Assembly: GCA_041595375.1 (NCBI GenBank)
Contig: JBFHKL010000165.1
Span: 1 to 9,404, forward strand
Length of the DNA stretch: 9,404 nucleotides
Source of the DNA: Saccharicrinis sp041595375
GTDB lineage: Bacteria > Bacteroidota > Bacteroidia > Bacteroidales > Marinilabiliaceae
Direction: 5' to 3'
The first letter of the stretch is position 1. The number at the start of each line of letters is the position of its first letter. The notes under the pieces were generated by a model. It saw only the letters and a list, made by a program, of their open reading frames with translations, was not told where the DNA came from and did no database searches. Shown here piece by piece: positions 1 to 7,800 of this stretch. The position numbers and the translations under genes were made by a program.

Positions 1-177
1 ACTGAAGATATTATCCTGTTGCAGGAACGATCAGGCTTTTTCCTTTTCAGAAAAAAAGCATATGAAAATATCGATAGTGAAAATATTGACTACTTTATAG
101 ATGGCAACCGCACAACAAAAAGTGGTATGCAGTTTAATCATTGGAGTTTTGGCGTGGGAATAAAAATGAAGATTTAA
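1..177 (+). CDS. 3' end of an unidentified gene, possibly an outer-membrane beta-barrel protein
   Basis: Frame 1 is open from the left edge to a TAA at 175-177, giving the last 58 residues of a protein whose start lies outside the window. The segment begins TEDIILLQERSGFFLFRKKA and ends HWSFGVGIKMKI. The ending alternates hydrophobic and polar residues, with aromatic residues and glycines, which is typical of the last transmembrane strand of Bacteroidota outer-membrane beta-barrels. That is a resemblance only; I cannot name a family. Coding status rests on the open frame across the whole segment, sensible amino-acid composition, and a stop just before an intergenic hairpin. The gene converges on the peptidase gene that ends at 276, so the two are not co-transcribed. 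Confidence 0.6.
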   Translation, partial: TEDIILLQERSGFFLFRKKAYENIDSENIDYFIDGNRTTKSGMQFNHWSFGVGIKMKI

Positions 178-189
178 TTTTTTTAAATC

Positions 190-224
190 AATCCGGAGTG
201 AAACCAGCAGTCGCACCCCGGATT
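190..224. terminator. Hairpin between convergent genes, possible bidirectional terminator
   Basis: The arms AATCCGG (190-196) and CCGGATT (218-224) are perfect complements. After one A/C mismatch the stem continues as GTG (198-200) with CAC (214-216), leaving a 13-nt loop. The stem is 10 pairs with one mismatch. It begins 13 nt after the plus-strand stop and lies about 50 nt after the peptidase stop, the expected place for a shared terminator. No U-tract follows the stem on either strand: the run of T at about 178-184 lies before the stem on the plus strand. Intrinsic termination is therefore uncertain, and the element could instead be a dispersed intergenic repeat or an mRNA 3'-end stabiliser. 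Confidence 0.45.
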
Positions 225-275
225 AATAAGAATGCTTCATCAAGAGGAATAGATATTTTCCCTATATCTTGCTGC

Positions 276-1535
276 TTATTTAAACTTCTTCAAAATATCT
301 TTAACGGCATCTTTATGAATGGTAAAGCCCATCATCTTTAGTTTGATATAATCTTCGTGGAAAAAATAATAGCCAAATCGTGGATCACCTTCACCCACAT
401 TACGTGAACCAGAGCTGGAATCTTTGATTAAGTACCAATCCTTACCTGTATTTTTGTAGTTTTCCAAAATACCAATCAACTGCATACCATGATCATCCGT
501 AGTTGTTTCATTTGAAAAACGGAACTGGCGAGCATCTTCGTTAATATAAGCCGAAGGGATATCAAAATCAGGAATCATGGCACAATTGCTTGTACGAAGA
601 AATCCGCTTTCTGTCACATCGCCACCTATGCTCATGGTATAACCATTTTTAATAGCTCTTTTTACTAGTTTCATATAATCATCCAAAGGAATATTGTAAT
701 AATCCTTACTATGCCACCAGTTATCAGGCACTTTATATTCTACTTGTTGCCAATATGGTTCTTGCTTATACGATAATATTTCCACAAAATCATTGGGATC
801 AAGTTTCAGATAATCATTCAGGTAAGTATGTGGGGTATAACTCTTACCCTCAACCTTAAAATCAACAGGTGGCTGTCCAATATAATGATTCATAATGGCC
901 TGTATGGTTTCTAAACCAAAATTTACATTCCACGAGTTATTATTCTTCATAGATAAAAGAAAGGCTTTCATCTCATTAAACATTTCTTCATGGCTATGGA
1001 ATTTTCTTCCATCAATTAAACCAGTATAAGCTTGTTTAGGCACAGCTCCATACTGATTCATAATCCGAGCTACCGCATTCCCTTCAGAACCTTCGTCGAA
1101 GAGTGAATTCCCTCTTTTTTCAATAAAACGACGGGCTTTTTCTACATATTCCCAATAAACGGTATAAATTTCCGAAAGCTCCACTTTTTTTCCACTCATG
1201 CGAAAAACCTCAGACTCATAGAACGCTGTAGTTGAAAAAGACCAGCAAGTACCCCCATTACCCTGTGACTCGGTAGGCTGAGTCCATTGTTGGGTATACA
1301 AAGACAGCTCATTGGGCAAATCCATTCCCGACTGATCCATAAAAAACCGCACATAGGGTTGACTGTCTTCATTGTCTAACGAATCATTTACGGCATTTAC
1401 ATCCTTTAACACAGATTCGTAATAATAGCCCTTTCCTTGTGGCACTACTTTAACAATTCCTTTATCCAAAGGATTTTGAGCACCAAGAGATAAACCCACA
1501 GAAAGGACTGCGCCTAATAATAACTTACGATACAT
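276..1535 (-). CDS. Exported C1-family (bleomycin hydrolase/aminopeptidase C-like) cysteine peptidase
   Basis: A 419-residue papain-fold peptidase, probably acting in the periplasm or outside the cell. Residues 1-20 form a Sec signal peptide (MYRKLLLGAV, then a hydrophobic stretch, ending LGAQ). The active-site motif QGNGGTCWSF supplies the oxyanion Gln91 and nucleophile Cys97, six residues apart as in papain. His349 lies in TTDDHGMQLIGI. The position of the third catalytic residue, 23 residues after the His as in bleomycin hydrolases, is Asp372 (WYLIKDSSSG) instead of the usual Asn. The length and the long insert between Cys and His fit the bleomycin hydrolase branch better than short papains. 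The ATG at 1533-1535 is well placed for the signal peptide. The gene has its own likely promoter and stands apart from the upstream T9SS cluster. Whether it is an aminopeptidase or an endopeptidase, and its substrate, cannot be told from sequence. Confidence 0.88.
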   Translation of the reverse strand: MYRKLLLGAVLSVGLSLGAQNPLDKGIVKVVPQGKGYYYESVLKDVNAVNDSLDNEDSQPYVRFFMDQSGMDLPNELSLYTQQWTQPTESQGNGGTCWSFSTTAFYESEVFRMSGKKVELSEIYTVYWEYVEKARRFIEKRGNSLFDEGSEGNAVARIMNQYGAVPKQAYTGLIDGRKFHSHEEMFNEMKAFLLSMKNNNSWNVNFGLETIQAIMNHYIGQPPVDFKVEGKSYTPHTYLNDYLKLDPNDFVEILSYKQEPYWQQVEYKVPDNWWHSKDYYNIPLDDYMKLVKRAIKNGYTMSIGGDVTESGFLRTSNCAMIPDFDIPSAYINEDARQFRFSNETTTDDHGMQLIGILENYKNTGKDWYLIKDSSSGSRNVGEGDPRFGYYFFHEDYIKLKMMGFTIHKDAVKDILKKFK

Positions 1536-1574
1536 ATTGTATTATTTTATATTGAGCAAAAAATAAATAAAAAA

Positions 1575-1607
1575 CAAAGATAACAAAATGACGAATCATT
1601 GCAGAAA
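1575..1607 (-). promoter_or_regulatory. Putative Bacteroidota-type promoter for the C1 peptidase gene
   Basis: Read on the minus strand, TATCTTTG (1575-1582) matches the Bacteroidota -7 consensus TAnnTTTG exactly. TTTC (1604-1607) stands for the -33 TTTG with one mismatch, separated by 21 nt. The implied transcription start is near 1568-1570, giving a leader of about 33 nt before the ATG at 1535. The leader is A/T-rich and has no Shine-Dalgarno sequence, as is usual in this phylum. The -7 match is good; the -33 match is weak. Confidence 0.45.
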
Positions 1608-1716
1608 GCACTCAAAATTAAGTAAACCATTACAGATTGATTACTTAAGCTCAATAGCTTCAATAAAATAGTATTTTAAATAAGTGTAGACGATAAAAGA
1701 ACCTAGAAAGGATAAA

Positions 1717-1733
1717 ACTGATAAGTTATCAGT
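1717..1733 (-). terminator. Putative terminator at the end of the T9SS cargo/PorP cluster
   Basis: ACTGATAA and TTATCAGT form a perfect 8-base inverted repeat around a single G. Folded, this gives a 7-bp stem with a 3-nt loop. On the minus strand it starts 27 nt after the PorP/SprF stop codon and is followed by the T-rich tract TTTATCCTTTCTAG. Position and orientation fit an intrinsic terminator for the cluster, although the stem is AT-rich and the U-tract is interrupted, so efficiency is probably modest. A shorter inverted repeat, AAGCT-CAAT-AGCTT, at 1647-1660 lies farther downstream and has no T-tract. Confidence 0.4.
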
Positions 1734-1759
1734 AATTGTAACAATTGATAAAATAGCCC

Positions 1760-2770
1760 TTAAAAATCTCGAATTGATTTCATACTATCTTCGGTATCAT
1801 CACTCTTTTTTTTCTTTTTAAACCAACGTTTCCGCGTTTTTTTATAGAATTTAAAACTCTCAAAAGAAAGAGATACTTCATGACTAAGGGCATCGAGATT
1901 AGAATTATTATTCATATCGACCGAATAAGAAAAAAAAGTATTCTTGCCCAACAGGATACCTGCAATAAAAGCTAAATCGTTAGTGGTACGATATCCAGCT
2001 CCCACCATTAACTTATTATTATAAACCGTTTGTAAACTAAAGTCAAAGGAGCTCTCTCCATCTTCGGTCATTTTAAACAAAGCCATTGGCTTAAAAACAC
2101 ATTTAGAATCTTCTAAGTTATAAATATACCCCCCATTTAAATATAAATGCCGTTTATAACTCAGATACTCCGTATAATCATAGGAAATCAAATCTGTTTC
2201 TAATATGTGCGGGAGTGAAAAACCAACAAAAAAAGATGGCGAAAACAGATAGGCTCCCACCCCAAAATCAGCATTTAATTGACCATTAACATCTTCATCA
2301 AACATTTCATCATTTAAAGTAACAAGCTCCAGAGAAGATAGACCTAAACTTTGATTATAGGCACCTCCGCTTAAGCCTAACGAAAGATGCAACTGATCGG
2401 TTAAAATCAATAAATAAGAATAGGAGAAATTGACATTAAATGTTTGTACCGGACCATACTCATCGGCCGCAAAAAGAAATCCTACTGAACTAAAGGTCTT
2501 ATTAATTGGACAATGGATTCCTGCAATATAACTCTTTGGGGACCCATCAACTCCTGTCCACTGATTTCTGATGTTTAAATGCGTAGCAACAGTGTTTTTC
2601 ACACCTACATAAGCTGGGTTTATAGCCAACTGATTGGTCATATACTGAGAAAGACTAATATCCCATTGCGCATGAAGACGGAGGTTATCAGGACACAATA
2701 AAAGAAACAACAATATGGGGACTAAATATCTCAATATCTCAATAAATTTATTAATAATTAATGTAAACAA
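1760..2770 (-). CDS. PorP/SprF family type IX secretion membrane protein (module B)
   Basis: An outer-membrane beta-barrel of the PorP/SprF family, which in known cases is needed for T9SS export or anchoring of the type B cargo encoded just upstream. Family marks are SQYMTNQLAINPAYVG (41-56), NIRNQWTGVDGSPKSY (66-81), SPSFFVGFSLPHIL (177-190) and the closing SHEVSLSF (296-303). A hydrophobic stretch ending HAQ (residues 14-35) is the signal peptide. A strongly basic, charged tail (KKTRKRWFKKKKK, about 310-322, then an acidic segment) extends beyond the barrel, probably into the periplasm. The start is unclear. The frame has no ATG until residue 43; the options are TTG at 2768-2770, overlapping the upstream gene by 20 bp, or TTG at 2732-2734, giving a compact signal peptide beginning MRYLVPILLF and a 324-residue protein. 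It is last in the cluster. Confidence 0.87.
   Translation of the reverse strand: MFTLIINKFIEILRYLVPILLFLLLCPDNLRLHAQWDISLSQYMTNQLAINPAYVGVKNTVATHLNIRNQWTGVDGSPKSYIAGIHCPINKTFSSVGFLFAADEYGPVQTFNVNFSYSYLLILTDQLHLSLGLSGGAYNQSLGLSSLELVTLNDEMFDEDVNGQLNADFGVGAYLFSPSFFVGFSLPHILETDLISYDYTEYLSYKRHLYLNGGYIYNLEDSKCVFKPMALFKMTEDGESSFDFSLQTVYNNKLMVGAGYRTTNDLAFIAGILLGKNTFFSYSVDMNNNSNLDALSHEVSLSFESFKFYKKTRKRWFKKKKKSDDTEDSMKSIRDF
2727..2742. repeat. Tandem duplication of the 8-mer TATCTCAA at the start of PorP/SprF module B
   Basis: Two exact, adjacent copies (2727-2734 and 2735-2742) lie just downstream of the small cargo gene's stop. On the minus strand the one at 2727-2734 begins with the TTG that could be the PorP start. 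Two copies are too few to claim slippage, but the location at an uncertain start makes it worth recording. Confidence 0.5.
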
Positions 2771-3683
2771 AGCCTTTTATATCGAGGTTTAAATCACTTA
2801 CCTCAAAACGGAAATAATAGGTTCCTGGCGTAAGTTTAGAACCGTTAAAATCACCGGTATTTGCAGTACCATCCCAATCATTCTGATAATCATCATTCTG
2901 ATATACAAGAACTCCCCAGCGGGTAAATATTTTAGCCTTAACGCTCGAAGTATATTCAAAACTCGGGATATAAAAATAGTCATTTACCCCATCATTATTT
3001 GGAGAAAAACCATTGGGAACAAAGACCTCGTCTGAAGAACCTGTGCTAAGTAGGGAAATAATTACCCATGCACTACTATAATCTCCATCATCATCATAAA
3101 CAGTATATTGAATTGAATCGCTACCTGAATCTCCCACGTCAGGACAATACACTATAATGGAGTCATTTAGGGTATAAGCATACCCTTTTTTAGCGTCTGT
3201 ATCAATATATAACTCAATGGGATAATTTAACAGATTACTATCATTATCCATACAGTTAATCGAAAGCTCTTCTGCCCAATAAGTTATTAGACTATCATTT
3301 ACCGCATATGGTTCATAATCCACATAAATTACATCAATGTCAACAGTCGCGTCATCGCAAGAACCATCGGTATTACAAATCTCATATTCAATCTCATCTT
3401 CTCCCTCATAATTAAATCCTGGAGTATAAGTAAGTGAATAATCCTCATTAACAACAACCTCTCCATTTAGTGGATAAGTTAATATACTGACAGATTCAAT
3501 TCCGTCGTTTAAACCATAGTCATTTGCTAGGATATCAATCTCTTTTTCCTTATTGAGGCTTACTTGTGCATAATCGTTATTTGCAGTAACCGAGAGTTCT
3601 AAGGCTCCAACAGGTTGTGCTGTACCAATCTTGGGCATAAGCAAGAGCAAAAATACTATATAACAAAAGAAAGTTTGGTTCAT
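2751..3683 (-). CDS. Small T9SS type B cargo protein with cadherin/Ig-like domains
   Basis: A 310-residue secreted protein. A signal peptide (MNQTFFCYIVFLLLLMPKIG, cleaved near TAQ at 21-23) is followed by a cadherin-like Ig domain (about 31-119) with the usual marks DILANDYG, SLTYTPGFNY and DEIEYEICNTDGSC. A more diverged copy (about 124-213) carries VNDS and DSIQYTVYDDDGDYSSA. The C-terminal type B sorting domain (about 219-310) shows VPNGFSPNNDGVNDYFYIP, IFTRWGVLVYQN, DWDGT and PGTYYFRFEV, and ends GFVYINY. This domain directs export through the T9SS and attachment at the cell surface. I chose the ATG at 3681-3683 over the in-frame TTG two codons earlier. The gene lies between two PorP/SprF genes, and the downstream one begins at or inside its end, so it is the probable cargo of module B. 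Its binding partner or ligand is unknown. Confidence 0.85.
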   Translation of the reverse strand: MNQTFFCYIVFLLLLMPKIGTAQPVGALELSVTANNDYAQVSLNKEKEIDILANDYGLNDGIESVSILTYPLNGEVVVNEDYSLTYTPGFNYEGEDEIEYEICNTDGSCDDATVDIDVIYVDYEPYAVNDSLITYWAEELSINCMDNDSNLLNYPIELYIDTDAKKGYAYTLNDSIIVYCPDVGDSGSDSIQYTVYDDDGDYSSAWVIISLLSTGSSDEVFVPNGFSPNNDGVNDYFYIPSFEYTSSVKAKIFTRWGVLVYQNDDYQNDWDGTANTGDFNGSKLTPGTYYFRFEVSDLNLDIKGFVYINY

Positions 3684-3698
3684 ATACAATTATACTTA

Positions 3699-3723
3699 TT
3701 TTTTGAACAGAAACTTCAAAAAA
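3699..3723. repeat. Perfect inverted repeat in the leader of the small cargo gene
   Basis: TTTTTTGAA (3699-3707) and TTCAAAAAA (3715-3723) are perfect complements separated by the 7-nt loop CAGAAAC. In the minus-strand transcript the hairpin ends 15 nt before the ATG of the small cargo gene. It is AT-rich, so weak in RNA. It could lower readthrough between the two cargo/PorP modules, or bind a protein as a palindromic site. No function is demonstrated. Confidence 0.4.
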
Positions 3724-3735
3724 CAACCCTTTTAT

Positions 3736-3766
3736 GAAAAATAAAAAAGCATTATCCTAAAAACAA
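3736..3766 (-). promoter_or_regulatory. Weak candidate promoter for the small cargo/PorP pair
   Basis: On the minus strand, TATTTTTC (3736-3743) matches the -7 consensus TAnnTTTG except for the last base, and TTG (3764-3766) stands 20 nt upstream as a -33 element. A start near 3729 would place the hairpin at 3699-3723 at the very beginning of the mRNA. In such AT-rich DNA a match of this quality could arise by chance, and the two modules may simply be co-transcribed. Confidence 0.2.
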
Positions 3767-3769
3767 CTA

Positions 3770-4789
3770 TTATCTCTTCTTTTTAATTCCACTTGGTGCA
3801 ATACCTTTATAAATAACATCTTGGAAACTACAAGGAACTCTACCGTTCTTATTTTCACGACAATTAAAACGATAGCCCAGAATAGCCTGATACGCATTTC
3901 CATAATAAGAAGATGAGCCAGATAAACTTTGATTATATTCAATACCAAAGCTCAGTTTACTTACATTTACTCCCATCGTAAAACTAGCTGATAAATCTTT
4001 ACCATATCCACTAACCATATTCCTACGATAACATAATAAAGACCACAAAGTGACATTATCATTATAGGTAGGCATTTTAAATTTCATGTTAATATCAAAT
4101 CTTGAATCAGACAGACTATTGAAGCGATACATCAATTCAGGATACAGAATTAAATCCCTAGAAGCTAATTTAAACCAAGTACCGGCGTGTATATGAAAGT
4201 CTGTTGCTTCTGACTCTTCACTAGAATCATCATAGATAGTATTAGTTTGCCCTAACAGATTAGTAAGAGCAACACCTATATGGTAGTTGTTATATTTAAA
4301 TAAAACGCCGGTATTAGCATTTAACCCCCAACCCGATTCAACTCCTCCTGACACAATAGGATCATAGGAACCATCCTCATAAAAGGTTGATTCGTCAATT
4401 TTAACCTGTTCAGCATTTATTGATAAACCAAAGGATAAGTATGACTTTCTCTTTAATTGATCTTGTAGTTTAATTTCATAGGAGAATGATTGTTGTAATC
4501 CTATTTCACTGGTATATCCATTCTGATCATTATAAATATATGTTCCTATACCAAACTGACTTGTAAGGCCTGTTTGAAAACTAATAATTTGCGTTGTAGG
4601 TGATCCCTCCATATCAAACCATTGCTTTTGGTTAAACACATTAACCTGGGAACAACTTTTTGAGCCTCCAGCTGCTGCTGGGTTCATTAAAAACAGTTCG
4701 TACTCATAAAGATTAGTAATAAAATAATCCTGAGCCGATATATAATTACAACTTAGCAAAGCAAAAACTAAAAATAATATACTTTTCAT
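3770..4789 (-). CDS. PorP/SprF family type IX secretion membrane protein (module A)
   Basis: A 339-residue outer-membrane protein of the PorP/SprF family, more diverged than the copy at 1760-2770. The signal peptide MKSILFLVFALLSCNYISAQ is probably cut before or after Gln20. It is followed by YELFLMNPAAAGGSKS (30-45), matching the family's NPA-aG motif, and NVFNQKQWFDMEGSPTTQ (50-67), matching the nqW-g-GsP motif. The rest alternates as beta-strands up to LGYRFNC (304-310). A short tail then has two cysteines nine residues apart (Cys310, Cys320) and a basic end (GIKKKR). The ATG at 4787-4789 lies 20 bp after the stop of the giant adhesin, so the two are almost certainly co-transcribed and this protein is the likely export or anchoring partner of that adhesin, as SprF is for SprB. 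GGAAAA just before the ATG is a weak ribosome-binding candidate. Confidence 0.85.
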   Translation of the reverse strand: MKSILFLVFALLSCNYISAQDYFITNLYEYELFLMNPAAAGGSKSCSQVNVFNQKQWFDMEGSPTTQIISFQTGLTSQFGIGTYIYNDQNGYTSEIGLQQSFSYEIKLQDQLKRKSYLSFGLSINAEQVKIDESTFYEDGSYDPIVSGGVESGWGLNANTGVLFKYNNYHIGVALTNLLGQTNTIYDDSSEESEATDFHIHAGTWFKLASRDLILYPELMYRFNSLSDSRFDINMKFKMPTYNDNVTLWSLLCYRRNMVSGYGKDLSASFTMGVNVSKLSFGIEYNQSLSGSSSYYGNAYQAILGYRFNCRENKNGRVPCSFQDVIYKGIAPSGIKKKR

Positions 4790-4809
4790 GATTTTCCGAT
4801 TCTATAAGA

Positions 4810-7800
4810 TTATCGTTTAAGTGTAAAATGTCCTTTAATAACCTTGCCTAGCGGAACAATCTTAATTACATACCAATAATCTGTTTCCTTTACAGGTTTA
4901 TTATAATATGTTCCATCCCATCCTTCATCATCACCATAATATAATTTCATTAACTTCCCATAACGATCATAAATACGTATCTCTGATTCCGGAAAACTAC
5001 TAATTCCATCAATCTCCCAGGTATCATTATATCCATCGTTATTGGGTGTAAAATAATTTGCAATAGTTAAATCAACATCTGCTGTTATACTAAATACTTG
5101 GGAAGTTGAACAGCCATTACAATCTAATACATAAACCGTATAGTCTCCCTCGTCCAAATCAGTAAACTCATTACTATCCTGCCAAATAATACTATCCAAA
5201 CTATACTCATACGGCGAATTCTCTCCATTCATTTCAATGCTTACTTCGCCATATACCAAGGTGTCGAGGGTCTCTATGACTGGCAATGAATACATTTCAA
5301 ATGCTAAGGTGTCAATCTTATAATAGCAGGTCGTTAAGCCATCATCTAAGGTAATACCTATACTAACCCTAAAAGTATCGCTGGATGAAAATGTATTATA
5401 TGACTCGGTAGATCCATCGTGAAACCAATAATATTCACCTGTATGCTCATCCGCATCATTATCAATATCAATAATATTAACCAGTGTATCTTGCTGACAT
5501 AAAGCGAAATTAAAGGTGGTATCAGTATAGGTATAATAGGTAATTTTAACCTGATCAAACCCGCTACATCCATTTGAATCAGTTACTTTAACTGAGTTTA
5601 CAGCTCCAATGCTTGCAACTATCTCATAATCGGTTAAATCATTATGCCATAAATAGGATTCAAATATATCCCCCTCATTGGGAGAGATATACATGGTATC
5701 GATGCTTGGACAAAGAATGGTATCATTACCCAAAGAAACGGTAGGTGCATCATATTGTGTAACCGTTATTTCACCTGTCCCTGTACAACCATTATCATCG
5801 GTTACCGTTACAGAATAAGTTCCTCCATTTACACTTATACTACTAGCACTGGTATTTGTAGACCACCATAATGAATAGGACGCAGTAGATGAGGTAACTG
5901 TAGGAATCAATTCCACTTCCGTTCCCGAACATGTTATTCCCGGATCAGCAATGCTAACCGTTGGAAGCGAAAGTGAAGTCACAGTAATAGTGTCACTATT
6001 GGTACAACCATTCTCATCAGTCACTTCTACCCAATAATCAGAAGTACCAACAGTACTAACAGTTATAGCTGACTCAACTGAACCAGTACTCCACACATAC
6101 GCACTATAATCATCCTCATTTGAAATCTCTATTGATTCTCCAGAACAAATGGTATCGTTCTCTCCCAGATCAATTTCTGGAGCGTCTAAAATTTCAACCT
6201 CAACAGAATCATAGGCTTCACATAAATTAGCATCAATTACATTTAATATATAAATACCGGATTCAAATACCGTCCAATTGGTGTTAATAGCAGGTGTAGA
6301 ACTTGAACCTCCAGACTTAGTCCATTGAAAGCTGGTAATGGTATCTGTATCAAAGGGACATTCCAGATACACACCAATATCGGGACAAGCATCAGTATCT
6401 ATATTATCAAAATCAATAATAATCTCATCATAGGCTGAAACCTCAGCTTCCTCAGTATTTGAACAGCCGTTGGAATCTGTGACTTCAACAGAGTAAGTTC
6501 CTGCATCGTCAACTTTAATAGACGAAGTCGTTTCCCAGGTATTCCATTCATAAACAGGACTAAGAGCGCTAGAACCATCTGAGTAAGTAACGCTACTTAC
6601 AGAAAGATCTGTTGAAGATTGATAACAAAAGCCGGTAATGGTATCACTTAATGCAATAATTGGCAGCTCGTTTACCACAAAGCTTGTGGTATCGGTTGCA
6701 TCACAACCGGTACTAGAACTTGTAACTGTAAGTGTATAATCACCTGCTGTGTCTGCTGAAATAGACTCGGTACTTTCTCCTGTAGACCACAAATAATTAG
6801 CAAAAATAGAATTAGAATAGAGTATTGATGACTCCCCTTCACAAACTATTGTATCTCCAAGAATAGACACATCGGGGGCTTCATAATTGAACAAATCTAA
6901 AGTGTCACTTGCTACACATAGCGAATCAGTGTATAATACATATAATGAATATGTACCTAAATCACTAACACTTGTCCAACTTGTATTTTCTGTATTAGAA
7001 CTAATCACATCATTATTACTATCCAGGTAAGACCATTGATAACTTTGCAAATCGGAATAAGATGTTACCTCCGAAGGGGCTTCTAAGGTAGTAGTGGTGC
7101 CGGGACAAATATACACATCGCTAAGTTTAGTTAACTCCAACTCATCCCAATAAAGAACATTTGTACTATCGCTTGCATAACAAAAAGTACTATCACCTGC
7201 TGTATCAATATGATAATTAGAAACGGTAACGGTATAATCTCCGGAAACGGATATCAACATATCCTCTATGGCAGTGGCATTTGTATCATCATCCCAATAA
7301 TAAGTTACCCCACTATTATCTGACGTAGGATCATCGCTTGAATTTGAGTAAACATAATTAATCAACGCTGCTACCTCTACAGTATCGTAGGAACAAGGTC
7401 GTATGGAATCAATTAAATCTATAACTGGATTATACACCTTACTAACTATAACCTCATCTTCCAATGTACATCCACTAGAATGTTCTACAAATAAATACCA
7501 GGTTTCAGATGAACTCGTTGGATCATCGGATGCATTACCCGCAGTAACACTTGACTCTGTTGAATAAATTACAGAAAGGTCACCATTCAGATGCCACTCA
7601 TAAGAAACAAAACCATCACTAGCATTTAACTCTATGGTTTCCCCTTCACAAATAGTACGGTCATCGCCCAGGTTAATGGATCCCACATCAACAACATATA
7701 AGGTAAGTGTATCCCAAACATCGCATCCATCTTCGGTAGCATTAACAATATAATCGCCTGCATCTGCCAGTTCCACACCTGTTATTGTATAGGAGTCTGA

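Noticed and set aside
31..341. Short ORFs on both strands (31-216 minus, 141-341 plus) around the first intergenic gap
   Set aside because: One is antisense to the plus-strand partial gene and the other runs through the hairpin into the peptidase gene. Neither has a family motif or a start signal.
3687..3689. TTG as start of the small cargo gene
   Set aside because: An ATG two codons downstream gives a normal signal peptide and is far more likely.
2798..3948. Minus-strand ORFs at 2798-2983 and 3757-3948
   Set aside because: They are shadow frames of the small cargo gene and of PorP/SprF module A.
4748..4789. Lipoprotein signal (LLSC) at residues 11-14 of PorP/SprF module A
   Set aside because: The residues before the Cys are a poor lipobox match, and the later ISAQ site is the usual signal-peptidase I site for this family.
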